DNA from: Croceicoccus ponticola
GTDB taxonomy: Bacteria > Pseudomonadota > Alphaproteobacteria > Sphingomonadales > Sphingomonadaceae
Direction: 5' to 3'
DNA length: 64,000 bases
Assembly (NCBI RefSeq): GCF_004004515.1
Contig: NZ_RXOL01000003.1
Span: 248,001 to 312,000, forward strand
The position numbers and the translations under genes are program-made. A model generated the notes under the pieces. That model made no database searches and had not been told where the DNA came from. It worked only from the letters and a program-made list of their open reading frames with translations. Positions 16,112 to 26,105 of this stretch are shown here, in pieces; position 1 is the first letter of the stretch; every line of letters starts with the position of its first letter.

Positions 16112-19100
16112 TCAAACGATGGGGGCCAGTTGCTGCAGTTCCACCAAATCCGGCGCCACGAACGATGCCGTGATCGGGTTGCTGACCCCGCCGCTTCCGT
16201 CGCCGTCGATGCCGATCTGAAAACCGAAGTCTTCGAAATCGCCATCGCCATCGGTCAACCGGGCGTCGAATTCGAGCAGGTAGTCCGGCGGGTTGGTCAG
16301 GATCTCGATGTCGGACAGGCCTATCTTCACCGCGTTGCCGTTATCGTTGAGCAAGATGACGGTGTCGAAGAAATTGCCGGCCCCCAGATCGATCGTGATG
16401 GTACCGTTCTTACCGACAAAGCTGCTTCCGTCATCGACGAGATTCCCGTCGAGATAAGCTTCCCACGAATAGTTGAAGCCCTGTGCGGTCTTGGTGCCGA
16501 TCTTGATGCCGGTAATGTCCTGGATCTGGTTGCTGGCGTTGTAGAGACTGAACGCCAGAGCTTCATCAGGATCAAGATTGCCGTTGGAAACCCCGACGTT
16601 GAGATTGCTCTCGTTGATCGCCGCGCCCTCTGTCGCAAGGTCGATCGTGCCCGAACCGTCGGTGTCAAAATAACCGGAAATCTTCACGTAGTCGGTGGTG
16701 TTCAACGCTCCGACATCAATGAAGTTGGTCTGCGGGCCGCCGGCCTTGATGTCGGTAACGTCGAGTTTGAGCGACCCGCCTGCGAGCTCGGCGAGCAATT
16801 CGAAGTGGTAGGTCGCCGTGCCGCTGCCGTCGTCATCGATATAGAGCGAATAGAGATCGGTGCCATTGAACGTGCCGATGATCTCGTGCTCTCCGACCTC
16901 GGCGTCCAGGTCGACGTCAGCATAGCGCCAACTGAAGCCGGTTGCCGGGAAGGGCGAGGTTGCGTCGAAGTCTCCCGGAGCGTCGATGATCGACCACAGG
17001 TGCACTGCATCGCTGACGTTGCTGAAGTCGAAGTCATCCTCGACCGTATCGCCGACCACGTTAGATACAAACAGGTTGGTTGCGATCGTCGTATCGTCGA
17101 TTTCAGGTCCGTCATCCTCGATGTGGAAGACGTTTGCGGAAAGATCCATCTCGGCAAAGACCGAATCGCCATCCGCATCGGTGACGGTCTGGCGCAGCAC
17201 GAAGGTTTCTGTTGTTCCGTCGACAAGCACCGAGACTACATCGTCATCGTCTGTCGTATCCCCGTGCCACACGTTCTGGGACTGGCTGAAGGTTACCTTT
17301 CCGAAATCGATGCTGGCGTCGTCGTTGTCTACCGAAATGGTAAAGTAGACGTCGGCCGCATCGTTCGGATCACCGACGTAACCGACGATGTTGTTACCAA
17401 CCTTCGCCAGCAGGATTTCGGCTCCCTTGCCGTCGGTTTCCGAAGCATCGAGCGAGAACAGGCCCGAACCGATGCCATTCCCGCTCAGCAACAGCGAGTA
17501 GGCTGTTTCGCCGGCCCCGTCGGTTCCGTAACCCTCGCCCGTAAACAGCGCGCCGAGATTGGCAGTGGCCGACGTATCCCCTGCGTCGGCGTTGTTGACG
17601 CCATCGGGATCGGGCGAATCGTCCGATTCGTCGACATAAAGCGCCGTCGGCGTGCCAGCGGTGCCAGCCACCGGTCCGTCGTCCTCGACGAAGAAGACCC
17701 CGCTGCCGAGATCGCGATAAGCCGAGGAGGATTCGCCGTCGCCATCGGTCAGCGTCTGGACGATGCGCAGGTGCTCGCTTCCTCCGACGTCAAGTTCGAC
17801 CGCATCGTCCGCATCGCCGTCGCCATTTTCCGGGTGCCACAGGTTTGCATAGTCCGCGCCGAACGCGAAGGTTACTTCACCGAAGTCGCTGCTGGTGTCG
17901 TCATTGTCGACCGTGATGGTGAAGATCGTGTCGAACGTCGGCACGGGATCACCGGGGCTGTCCCCGACATAACCGATGATCGTCGTGGCGTTCAACTGGT
18001 ACAGCAGGACTTCTGTGCCCTTGCCGTCCACCGTCGTGTTGTCGAGCACGAAAAGCCCCGAACCGATGTCATCGTTGCTGAGTTCCAGCGCAAAGTCGGT
18101 CGAGCCTTCCTTGTCGCTGCCGAACGAACCGTTAAACAGGGCCGCGATCCCGCTGGTTGTTGCCGTGGTTGTGCCCGCGGGCGCCGCATTGTCGCCATCG
18201 GGATCGGGACTGGTCGCCGCGTCCGTTTCATCAAGAACCAGTGCCTCGGGCGTTCCGGTCGCGCTCGCCACCGGGCCGTCGTCATCGCCCAGCAGATCGG
18301 AACCGATCGCCTGGGTGTAGGTCTCGCCCTGTTCGATGTCGATCCGGCCGATGTCGAACGCGTTCGTACCGGCCATGCCCTGCACGGTGAAACGGTTGAA
18401 CGTGCTGCCATCCTCGGCGTTAAAGGAAACGGTATCCGCCGTCATGATGCCCGTCACTTCGAAAGTGCTGTCCACAATCGTGATCGTGACGCCAGTGAGC
18501 GAGCCAGAGGTCGTTCCGTCGCTGTTCTTCGTGTAGAATTCTGCACCTCGCGTCACGGTGACCGATGCGACGTCCACCTCTGTATCGTCATAAAGCTCAT
18601 CCTCGGTCGCAGGCGGGACGTCGGAATAGATATAGCCGAAGCTTTCTTCGGGCGTGGTTCCGCCGCCGGCTTCGAGCAATTCCACGCGGAAGCTGGCCGG
18701 CCCGCCGGTGCTCTGCGAAATGAATATCGACGCATTCCCGGTGTTGATGTAGCCGTCGTAGTCGATGTTCTCGACATCGATACCCGTAGCCTGCTCGTTC
18801 AGGGAGGTTTCGAGAGGTGCAAAGCCCGTGACCAGCGTGAACACGCCGACCGGGCCATCAATGGGAACGCCCTTGTCCTTGTTGCCGGTGAAGTGCTGCG
18901 ACAGGATGCCAATGGTCGCGCCGATGCCGCCCTGACTGGTGTTCACGGTGTCAGACGGATCCGCACCGCCCTTGATGATTTCGCCGTACTTCGATGAAGC
19001 GGCGTCTCGATTGACGTTCAGGTCCTGTCCCGTGACCAACAAACCGGCATCGCCGTCGCCGACGGCGGCCCACAGGAAACTGCCGGATTCGAGATTGTCG

Positions 19101-19804
19101 AAGTCGAAGCTGAGACTGCCCGACACGCTGACGTTGAGCAGGTCGGTAAAGTTGATCGCATCGTCCGGATCGGTCGCGTCGGGATGTTCGAACGGAACGA
19201 AGAAGACCGATTCTATCTTCACCGGGAATTCGGGCGGATCGCCGCTCGTCGCTCCCGGTTCGAGGTAGAAGGCCGCAACCAGCGTGCCGCTGGACGCATC
19301 GACGCTGCTGGTCGTCGCCAGCACGATCGAGCCACCCGCGACGGTCCAGAGATAGACGTTGTCGCCGTCGATGGTCTGCAACGGATCGGTGGTCGCCGGG
19401 TAATCCAGCCAGACCTGGTCACCGTTGAGTGGATTACCGTCCGGGTCGGAGAAGAACACGCTATTGGCGCTCTCGCCCCCCGTAGCGGTGACAGTGAGGA
19501 AATCGGCATCGCTCGCCCCGCCGATTCCGGCTGCGTACGCCATTTGCGCATCGCTCAAGAACGTGCCGTTGTTCAGCCCGTTGAGGAATGTCAGGAACGT
19601 GGAGTCGAGCGCGCTGGTGGTGGTGTCGAAGGCATCGCCGGCAAGTGTGACGGTCAGCACGACATCATCGTCGTCGTTGTCGTCCAGCACACCGGATGCT
19701 TGCGGATCGGGGTCGTCATCGACGGGATCCTGAAATTGTATGCCGCCGCTCTCGTCGAGCTTGAGGACATCGCCTGAAACGGTTGTCTCGATCAGAATCG
19801 CCAT
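16112..19804 (-). CDS. Large acidic repeat protein, probable type I-secreted surface protein (DUF5801/T1SS-143-type repeats)
   Basis: The 1230-aa protein is strongly acidic, with few Lys/Arg and almost no Cys. Two related repeats of about 200 residues start near residues 521 and 721. Each begins with a DE(T/S)D...SPDPDG motif, then IGSGLF(V/S)LD, DGKG(T/A)E(V/I)LL, IGYVGD and VDNDD, and ends with FxVEDDGP or FxIEDDGP. These are hallmarks of DUF5801/T1SS-143 repeats in type I-secreted adhesins and RTX-like proteins. No Sec signal peptide is present. No transporter genes or classical GGxGxD nonapeptide arrays are seen nearby. Secretion route and role are inferred. Confidence 0.75.
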   Translation of the reverse strand: MAILIETTVSGDVLKLDESGGIQFQDPVDDDPDPQASGVLDDNDDDDVVLTVTLAGDAFDTTTSALDSTFLTFLNGLNNGTFLSDAQMAYAAGIGGASDADFLTVTATGGESANSVFFSDPDGNPLNGDQVWLDYPATTDPLQTIDGDNVYLWTVAGGSIVLATTSSVDASSGTLVAAFYLEPGATSGDPPEFPVKIESVFFVPFEHPDATDPDDAINFTDLLNVSVSGSLSFDFDNLESGSFLWAAVGDGDAGLLVTGQDLNVNRDAASSKYGEIIKGGADPSDTVNTSQGGIGATIGILSQHFTGNKDKGVPIDGPVGVFTLVTGFAPLETSLNEQATGIDVENIDYDGYINTGNASIFISQSTGGPASFRVELLEAGGGTTPEESFGYIYSDVPPATEDELYDDTEVDVASVTVTRGAEFYTKNSDGTTSGSLTGVTITIVDSTFEVTGIMTADTVSFNAEDGSTFNRFTVQGMAGTNAFDIGRIDIEQGETYTQAIGSDLLGDDDGPVASATGTPEALVLDETDAATSPDPDGDNAAPAGTTTATTSGIAALFNGSFGSDKEGSTDFALELSNDDIGSGLFVLDNTTVDGKGTEVLLYQLNATTIIGYVGDSPGDPVPTFDTIFTITVDNDDTSSDFGEVTFAFGADYANLWHPENGDGDADDAVELDVGGSEHLRIVQTLTDGDGESSSAYRDLGSGVFFVEDDGPVAGTAGTPTALYVDESDDSPDPDGVNNADAGDTSATANLGALFTGEGYGTDGAGETAYSLLLSGNGIGSGLFSLDASETDGKGAEILLAKVGNNIVGYVGDPNDAADVYFTISVDNDDASIDFGKVTFSQSQNVWHGDTTDDDDVVSVLVDGTTETFVLRQTVTDADGDSVFAEMDLSANVFHIEDDGPEIDDTTIATNLFVSNVVGDTVEDDFDFSNVSDAVHLWSIIDAPGDFDATSPFPATGFSWRYADVDLDAEVGEHEIIGTFNGTDLYSLYIDDDGSGTATYHFELLAELAGGSLKLDVTDIKAGGPQTNFIDVGALNTTDYVKISGYFDTDGSGTIDLATEGAAINESNLNVGVSNGNLDPDEALAFSLYNASNQIQDITGIKIGTKTAQGFNYSWEAYLDGNLVDDGSSFVGKNGTITIDLGAGNFFDTVILLNDNGNAVKIGLSDIEILTNPPDYLLEFDARLTDGDGDFEDFGFQIGIDGDGSGGVSNPITASFVAPDLVELQQLAPIV

Positions 19805-19991
19805 GACACTACCCCCTTTAGGAAAGGCAACCCACAGGATGGACGCAGCATGTCGTCTTCACTCGAACCGGGAATTTCCGTCAGGCATTTTAAGGATGGC
19901 GGAAACGCACAAAAACCCACCCTGCCGGAAAAGAATGATCTTTTCACGGTCAGTTGCAAGTTCATGACGACTCAGTTACGCAGTGCGCTAA

Positions 19992-20044
19992 GTTAACTCT
20001 AAAGTTAACCAATGGTCAATAATCTAACATTACCTGTAATGTTA
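19992..20044. promoter_or_regulatory. Two palindromes between divergent genes, likely operators
   Basis: Palindrome 1 is GTTAACT-CTAA-AGTTAAC (19992-20009). Palindrome 2 is TAACATTAC-CT-GTAATGTTA (20025-20044), a 20-bp site with 9-bp perfect arms, the length of a lux-box. Their centres are 34 bp apart, about three helix turns. They lie in the AT-rich 457-bp gap between the secreted repeat protein gene and the oxidase. No regulator gene is adjacent; the rest of the gap shows no gene. Confidence 0.5.
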
Positions 20045-20261
20045 CGTATTGATTTACTAAAAGTGCTGCTCCTAGCTTCCGAACGCTACGTCCCGTGGAG
20101 TCCCTTATTTATCCGACTCCGGTACAGAGCGATGATTGGCTCAGACCGATTCAGAATAGAATCCCTCCAAAGCACGTACACATCAACATCATCGGTAGGT
20201 TTACGCATGCAACTCGCGGCGATCGCGACCTACGCTCAACTGTCACTGGTCGGAGGGCAAC

Positions 20262-22194
20262 ATGATCCAATTGCTCAACGCTGTCGCCCTGTTCGACGAG
20301 CATTCGTTCGAGAATGCGCTACCCATTCCGGGCGTAATCGACACTTCGGCGCGATCAAAAATCACTGTCCAGGTCCGAGAGTATACGCAGTTTCTGGGGT
20401 TGTTCGATCAGGACGGGAACCAGTTGGAAACGACAGTCTGGGGTTACGAAGCGGGGAGCTATGGAGGGTATCCGGGTCCTACGATAGTTGCCTATAAGGA
20501 CCATCCGATCACCATCAAATGGCAGAACCAACTCCCGGTGGATGGGCATTTGCTGCCGATCGATACGAGCATAGATCTTGTGCAACCGCTCAACCGGCCA
20601 CTGAGCGCCGGTTTTGTGCCCATCGTGAGCCACCTGCATGGGGGGGCACACAGCGTCTGCCTTCGATGGTTTACCCGAGCAATGGTTCACCCAGAGCAAG
20701 AGCGGACCTGGCGGGAAAGGGCCGCGAGAGGTCGGTCCAGACTTCGTCAGTTCGACGGCCGAGTACCCTAATGACCAGCAGGCAGCCACCCTCTGGTATC
20801 ACGATCATGCGCTCGGGATCACCCGGCTGAATGTGTATGCCGGCTTGGCGGGCTTCTACCTGCTCAAGGATGATGAGCGTCTGGAATTGGAGGACCGAGG
20901 GGTTCTTCCGAGCGGATCGTATGACCTCGGGATGGCGATCCAGGATCGCGCTTTTACAGCTGACGGACAGCTCTACTATCCGGCATACAAGAACGATCCG
21001 CTGAACGGCGCTGATCAAACCGTAGCCGACGTGGTGCCCCAGGCTTTCTTCGATACCTACGGTGAGGACGCTCCATCGATCGTGCCCGAATTCTTCGGAG
21101 ATACGATCCTTGTGAACGGAATGGTCTGGCCGAACCTGAATGTCACGGCGGGAAGCTACGAATTCCGCATCCTCAACGGATCCGACTCTCGCTTCTATGT
21201 GCTTACCGCCAGCAATCCGGCCGTGGCCATTTACCTGGTCGGCACGGACGGGGGGTTGCTCCCGCATGCCGTAACGATCAGCGATGGCGACGGCGAACAG
21301 GAAACGGGAGAGTTCGTTCTGGTTGCCCCGGGTGACCGGGTCGAACTCGTGTTTGACTTCAGCAGGCTTTCCGCTGGCGACACGGTCAAACTGCTCAATT
21401 CCGGACCGTTGTTCGAACCTTTCAAGGGAGTTGCTGCAGATGGTCAACTGCTCGGAGATGCCGAAGCAGCCACCGCCGACGATCCAGTCGGCAACATCAT
21501 GCAGTTTACCGTAACGTCAGGGGTGACGTTCCACGCGGAGCTTTTCGATGGCGCGGATGCAGTGCTGCTGGCCGCCAACTTCTCACGTCTTGCCGCCGAT
21601 GAGAATGGCGATGGCGTCGCCGACGCGGCTAGCAACATTCGCAATCTGGGGCTCTTCGAAGGAGCGGATCAGTTTGGACGAGTGACCCCCATGCTCGGCA
21701 AGGCCGAGCCGGGCACCATTACGACGAGCGACGAGGACGCTACCGCTGACTTTGGCCCTCTATCATACAACGCGGAAGCTACCGAACGGCCCTTGCTTGG
21801 ATCGACCGAGCAGTGGAACATCTTCAATTTCACGGCAGATACCCATCCGGTTCACCTGCACCTCGCGCAGTATCAAGTAGTCGAGAAGCGAGAGATCTTC
21901 TTCCTGGATGAAGACGAGAACGGGGTCCCAGACGACACGACCGGTGACGGAAATATCAGCTACGGCGTAGGCTCATCTCCGGATTACGCCGCCGCCGACA
22001 TCTGGATCGGTGACTTAATGGCACTCCGACCCGAAGAGACTGGCTGGCAGGATACGGTCCATGTAGACCCAAATACGATGATGTCCCTTGTCGCAACCTT
22101 CGACTTGCCTGGTGAATACGTTTGGCACTGTCACATTCTGTCCCATGAAGACAACGAGATGATGCGACCACTGATAGTCGACAATCTTGTCTAA
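20262..22194 (+). pseudogene. CotA/bilirubin oxidase-like multicopper oxidase, frameshifted in copper box 1
   Basis: Two overlapping frames together encode one multicopper oxidase of about 640 aa, closest in layout to Bacillus CotA and bilirubin oxidases. Frame 1 starts at 20262 (GGAGGG upstream) and reads to HLHGG; frame 2 continues HLHGGHTASAFDG. The switch lies in a run of seven G at 20640-20646, where six would keep the frame. Other copper ligands are intact: WYHDHA, HPVHLH and the type 1 centre HCHILSHEDNEMMRP. No signal peptide is obvious. Either the gene is inactivated, phase-variable at the G-run, or the run is a sequencing error. Confidence 0.8.
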
Positions 22195-22627
22195 CCCGTG
22201 GACAGGCCCAAGGTGGCATCGGTTTTCCATGAGTGTGATAGCTTCCTGGACGGTTTAAGCCATGCTCGTCGAGACAAGCCTGGCCGAGTGACGTCAGCTT
22301 GTCCCCGCCTCTCGCCTCCGCAGAATTCGCGGGGGTCACAGGTTCGAGTCCTGTAGGCGGCAGCATCAGCCCAAAGACAGATAACTTAGGAAGCGTCGGC
22401 GGTTGCCGGCGAATGCGCTTTGCCGTGGGTCGGGTTCGGGATGCGGCTGCGTGTGTTTTTGATAGACGAGCGGGGATTTAACCGCGTTGTGCCCCTTCCA
22501 ACGCCGACAGCATGGCTCAAGGTGGTCAGCGCATTGACGGGAATGGTCACGACGAGAACTGCGTCCCATTCGGCACTTATTCAAGCCATACAGGCCTAGC
22601 CAGCATTTTGGCCTATGACTTGTGCGA
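22195..22627. other. Gap with tRNA-Thr remnant; no gene recognised
   Basis: This region holds the second att copy (22329-22362) and about 100 bp after it that resemble the sequence following tRNA-Thr. No open frame here has coding character. Confidence 0.5.
22329..22362 (+). repeat. Attachment-site repeat, right copy (tRNA-Thr 3' fragment)
   Basis: The 34 bp are identical to 14142-14175. The 5' two thirds of the tRNA are absent, so this is a fragment left by integration, not a working tRNA. Confidence 0.8.
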
Positions 22628-23317
22628 TCAACGCCTGCGATACGGCTCGCATGCGACGCCATCGTTATCGCCGTCCATGTCGGGGCGATAACCGGGCTGG
22701 CCGCGATAGAGTGGGGCGGCCCCGGCTGCGCGGGCGGCGTTACAGTTCCTGTAAAACACTCCCGATGGCCCCCCGCCCGATCCCGCTTGCGGCTGGCGCG
22801 CATAGCGGGGTGCGGCCAATGCCTTGGGATTTTTCGGCGATGGTATCGCATGGGGATTGGCCGCACGAAATTCTGACGGAGTTGCGAACGTTGAATTCCA
22901 GATGCCCGCCTTGCGATTGCGGGCGTGTTCCTCAATCTCGACATAGGCGGAGCTGAATTGAGGAAGGGCAATCGCCAATCCCGCATCGACCATGATTTTG
23001 CCAACGTCGCGACCGCCAGCGTTACAGACCGCGACCATCCGGCTAAACTGGTCCCTATCCATGTGTTGGCACTGCAATGACTGCCCCGCAATCAATTCGG
23101 CAAGCAATTGCTTGGCTTCGTCGCCGCAAGCCCACTCGGCATTGTCACGGGTACACGTCTGCTTTGCTTCCACGGCATCGATGCCGAACAACCGGACACG
23201 TTCCTGTCCAATATCGAGCGTGTCGCCGTCCAAGGCGGTGCCAGTGCCATACATCACCTGCGCATGGGCTAGTTGCGTGGGGGCGATAATGGCAAGAATG
23301 AATAGGGCGATGCGCAT
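22628..23317 (-). CDS. Secreted thermonuclease-like protein with C-terminal Excalibur domain
   Basis: The 229-aa protein has a signal peptide (MRIALFILAIIAPTQLAHAQ). The staphylococcal nuclease-like core follows (GTALDGDTLDIGQERVRLFG, DAVEAKQTC, AKQLLAELIAGQ, GRDVGKIMVDAGLA). The C-terminus (YRNCNAARAAGAAPLYRGQP then DMDGDNDGVACE) is a calcium-binding Excalibur motif. It is a likely periplasmic or secreted nuclease for DNA/RNA breakdown. The SNase arginine/aspartate positions are partly seen (R42-like in RVRLFG; E in DAVEAKQ); activity is not proven. Confidence 0.85.
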   Translation of the reverse strand: MRIALFILAIIAPTQLAHAQVMYGTGTALDGDTLDIGQERVRLFGIDAVEAKQTCTRDNAEWACGDEAKQLLAELIAGQSLQCQHMDRDQFSRMVAVCNAGGRDVGKIMVDAGLAIALPQFSSAYVEIEEHARNRKAGIWNSTFATPSEFRAANPHAIPSPKNPKALAAPRYARQPQAGSGGGPSGVFYRNCNAARAAGAAPLYRGQPGYRPDMDGDNDGVACEPYRRR

Positions 23318-23502
23318 GGTGCTCGCACTCTTATCGCCGGAAAGTTACCAAATCCAATTCGCTTCCGTCCGCAGGCCAGGTTGACGTTAGGTCTGGCGGC
23401 GTGGTTGGATTGTGCCCCGTCAGTCCACGCGCGGCGATGGCCCGCCATATTGACTTCCGATTTGAGCGCAGGCCAAAGAAATGCCGCTAGCGTGGGGGGC
23501 AA

Positions 23503-25896
23503 TTGTTCATTTTCGGAGTGGCGAAGACTTTGGGACAAATCGTTGTCACCCCGATCGGCACATGTCGGATCCACACGCCATTGCGCCGGGCGGAGGCGTG
23601 CTACGACATCACATGTAGCCGTGCGCGAAATTATGGCTTTACCCATACTGCAGCAGAAGCATTGCAGCAGTTGCGATTCATGATCGGGGAAAAGACCTTC
23701 GATCATCGGTCCTTGCCGGTGATATTTCGAGACAACAGCGATCTCGAAGCGTTGAATGCGAAGAACTGGAAGCCCGGCGACCTGCATATCGTGGAGATCA
23801 GTTCCGCCAAGCGGCTGACAGCGTTCGGGGACGAGCTGCAGTCCAATTATTTCACCAGAACCGTCAGCAACCTGTTTTCGGAACAGGCCACCGCCGCCAA
23901 ATACTGGGCGTTGATGCGCACACAGGATCATGCCGCTCTCGAACATCTGGTGGCTGCGATGGATGCCGGTCGCGCGATGGACCCGCACCTTCGTGAATTG
24001 CTGGGCTCGGCGCGGCTGACAACTCAGGATGAAACTTCGATAGCGCGGGACTTGGCCGCGATCGTCGATATTCTGGGCGCAGACCGAACCGTTTTCGTAA
24101 CGCACGTCGATGGAAGAAAGCCTGACGGGAAACCCATCGCCATGCGATCCCGCTTGATCGAAGCGGTAAAGGTCGCGGCGCGCCGACTTGGTGTCGCCTG
24201 TTTCGACCCGACCGAAGCGATGCTGCGCGTCGGACAGGATGTCGCTCTGCTCAGGGGCGGCGCCGATCTTACGCATTACACGACCGGTTTTTCGGATCTC
24301 GTGTTTCACGAAATCCAGAGCCAATTCATCCGGCCCCGCTTCGGTGAGATAGGTCACAAACCGGACGATCAGATCAGGCGCGACATCGCCGATCAGATCC
24401 TTGTCGAAAACATCACACTCGTCGCGAGCCGGAATTGGCGAGACGGCGATGACATGCTGACGAAGGCCTTGGCCGAACGACCTGACGCGGCCGGCCTCCT
24501 TGAGCTCAAGGCGCAGCGTTTGCTGTCCGAAGGCGAGCCAGAGGAAGCCGCGGCCATGCTCGCCGATCTTGCCGCGCGCCAACCGCTGTCTTCGAACGGC
24601 CAGAAGGTATTGCTTCAGGCCTATGTCCATCTGAGAAAGTGGGCTGAAGCACTCGATTGTCACAAATCGTTGCTCGAAGACGAGATCGACGATGCGATCG
24701 TGCTGGCGAACGCCGGGCTGGCACGGGAAAATCTCGGCCAACCGGAAACCGCGCTCGACCTCTATTTGCAGGCCTATGGCAAAGATCCGTTCCAGATCGG
24801 CGCGGCACTCGCGGCCCTAGCCTTGCTTGAACAGGCGGGCGATATTGCCAGGGCCGCGTCGCTCCGCGACAGAATTGCCCGCAACAGCGAAACCGGCTGC
24901 TCCGAAGCTGCCATCCTCATGGCATGGGCCGATCGTCATGGTGACGCCGGCATGAGCGAACTGGGCCAACGGATCATGCCCGCACCGGCTTTCGCGCCGC
25001 AGTGCGCCGAGGCCGAAGCCGCCCTCGCGGCTGGCAATCCCCGATTGGCGGCAGAGGCTATTGCCACGCTGGCAAACCAAGCGGCACGCGATGCAGCGGC
25101 GCATCGTCGCGTGCAACGACTGGCCGATGACATCGTGCGCAGCGCCAACTCGGCCGTGGCCGATCGCGACTATGCGCTCGGCCTTGCCCTCTATGACGCC
25201 GTAACGCCGATCGTGGGCGCGAAGGCCAGCGCCGCACGCCAAGCCGCCATGCGGGAATTTCGCACCGCGTTCTTCGCCTTGTTCACCGACGGCCAGTTCG
25301 AAGCGGCGGCCCGCTTCGCCGCGAAGGCTCCAGACCTCGTGCAAGAAAGCGCTGAGCTTGCATTGCGCTGGGCTGTCTCCCTGCAAAAGCTGGGGCGGAT
25401 CGACGAAGCGTTGGATGTGATTTCCGTGACGCATGAAAAGTCGCCCAAGGATATCGCCGTCCTTCGCATGTATGCCCGGCTTGCCGCGATCGGCTGGCGC
25501 TATGATCTCGCCTATCCGCTTTTCAGGGATTTACAGAACAACGAAAATCCCGAAGCGCGGCAGCATTCCGTTGAAATCGAACGCTTCTTCGACAATGCCG
25601 AACGACGGGCGCTCAAGAACTTGCGTGACCGGACCGAGGCTTGCGAATTCGATATTGCGGTTGCCATCTGGCAAGAGATCGGGAGCGATATCGTCGACGT
25701 CGAACGCCATCGGACCTTCACTCACGATCTCGTACTGGCGATGCAGGAGCACTTGCAGACATTGCAGCCGGATGGCGCCGACGACGACAACCTCGGCCCA
25801 CGCCTTTTACGAAACATTGCGATGATGGGCAGGGAACATGGACCCGCCATGTCGCCATCATCCGGACTCTCGCAAATCGGCCATGTCCAAGACTGA
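23503..25896 (+). CDS. Large TPR protein with N-terminal SGNH/GSCFA-like domain
   Basis: The 797-aa protein has an N-terminal domain of about 280 residues that begins IVVTPIGTCRIHTPLRRA, reminiscent of SGNH/GSCFA or WcbI-type hydrolase folds in polysaccharide loci (GTCR in place of GxSx; VFVTHVDGRKP later). Residues about 300-770 are alpha-helical TPR-like repeats (ALAERPDAAGLLELKAQRLL; AEALDCHKSLLEDEIDDAIV). The first start is TTG at 23503 behind a G-run; GTG 23518 and TTG 23530 are alternatives. No signal peptide is seen. A role in surface polysaccharide modification is only a guess. Confidence 0.6.
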   Translation: MFIFGVAKTLGQIVVTPIGTCRIHTPLRRAEACYDITCSRARNYGFTHTAAEALQQLRFMIGEKTFDHRSLPVIFRDNSDLEALNAKNWKPGDLHIVEISSAKRLTAFGDELQSNYFTRTVSNLFSEQATAAKYWALMRTQDHAALEHLVAAMDAGRAMDPHLRELLGSARLTTQDETSIARDLAAIVDILGADRTVFVTHVDGRKPDGKPIAMRSRLIEAVKVAARRLGVACFDPTEAMLRVGQDVALLRGGADLTHYTTGFSDLVFHEIQSQFIRPRFGEIGHKPDDQIRRDIADQILVENITLVASRNWRDGDDMLTKALAERPDAAGLLELKAQRLLSEGEPEEAAAMLADLAARQPLSSNGQKVLLQAYVHLRKWAEALDCHKSLLEDEIDDAIVLANAGLARENLGQPETALDLYLQAYGKDPFQIGAALAALALLEQAGDIARAASLRDRIARNSETGCSEAAILMAWADRHGDAGMSELGQRIMPAPAFAPQCAEAEAALAAGNPRLAAEAIATLANQAARDAAAHRRVQRLADDIVRSANSAVADRDYALGLALYDAVTPIVGAKASAARQAAMREFRTAFFALFTDGQFEAAARFAAKAPDLVQESAELALRWAVSLQKLGRIDEALDVISVTHEKSPKDIAVLRMYARLAAIGWRYDLAYPLFRDLQNNENPEARQHSVEIERFFDNAERRALKNLRDRTEACEFDIAVAIWQEIGSDIVDVERHRTFTHDLVLAMQEHLQTLQPDGADDDNLGPRLLRNIAMMGREHGPAMSPSSGLSQIGHVQD

Positions 25897-26086
25897 CGAG
25901 GGTAGCCCGTCATCCCGGGCCGTGCGCCGCCAGCGTTGACCCGCGCGCTGGTTGTCTGCGGGTGGGGGATCTGATCGATCCTCGCCCGCCCCCCCGATCG
26001 GCATCCGCCCTGAACGACTTCGTAGCGTGGCGCATCGACGAGCCACTTTAGCAATGTTCAGGGGTTCTCGGATTTTGGGGCGAGAA

Positions 26087-26105
26087 TGGAGCGGTAGCGG
26101 GAATC
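26087..26105 (-). repeat. attL of the tRNA-Gly element
   Basis: TGGAGCGG-TAGCGGGAATC matches attR at 38411-38430 except for one missing G. Confidence 0.75.

Noticed and set aside
16130-18997. 955-codon open frame on the plus strand opposite the large secreted protein
   Set aside because: It is a shadow of the GC-biased codons of the acidic repeat gene; the minus-strand frame has clear repeats and motifs, the plus frame has none.
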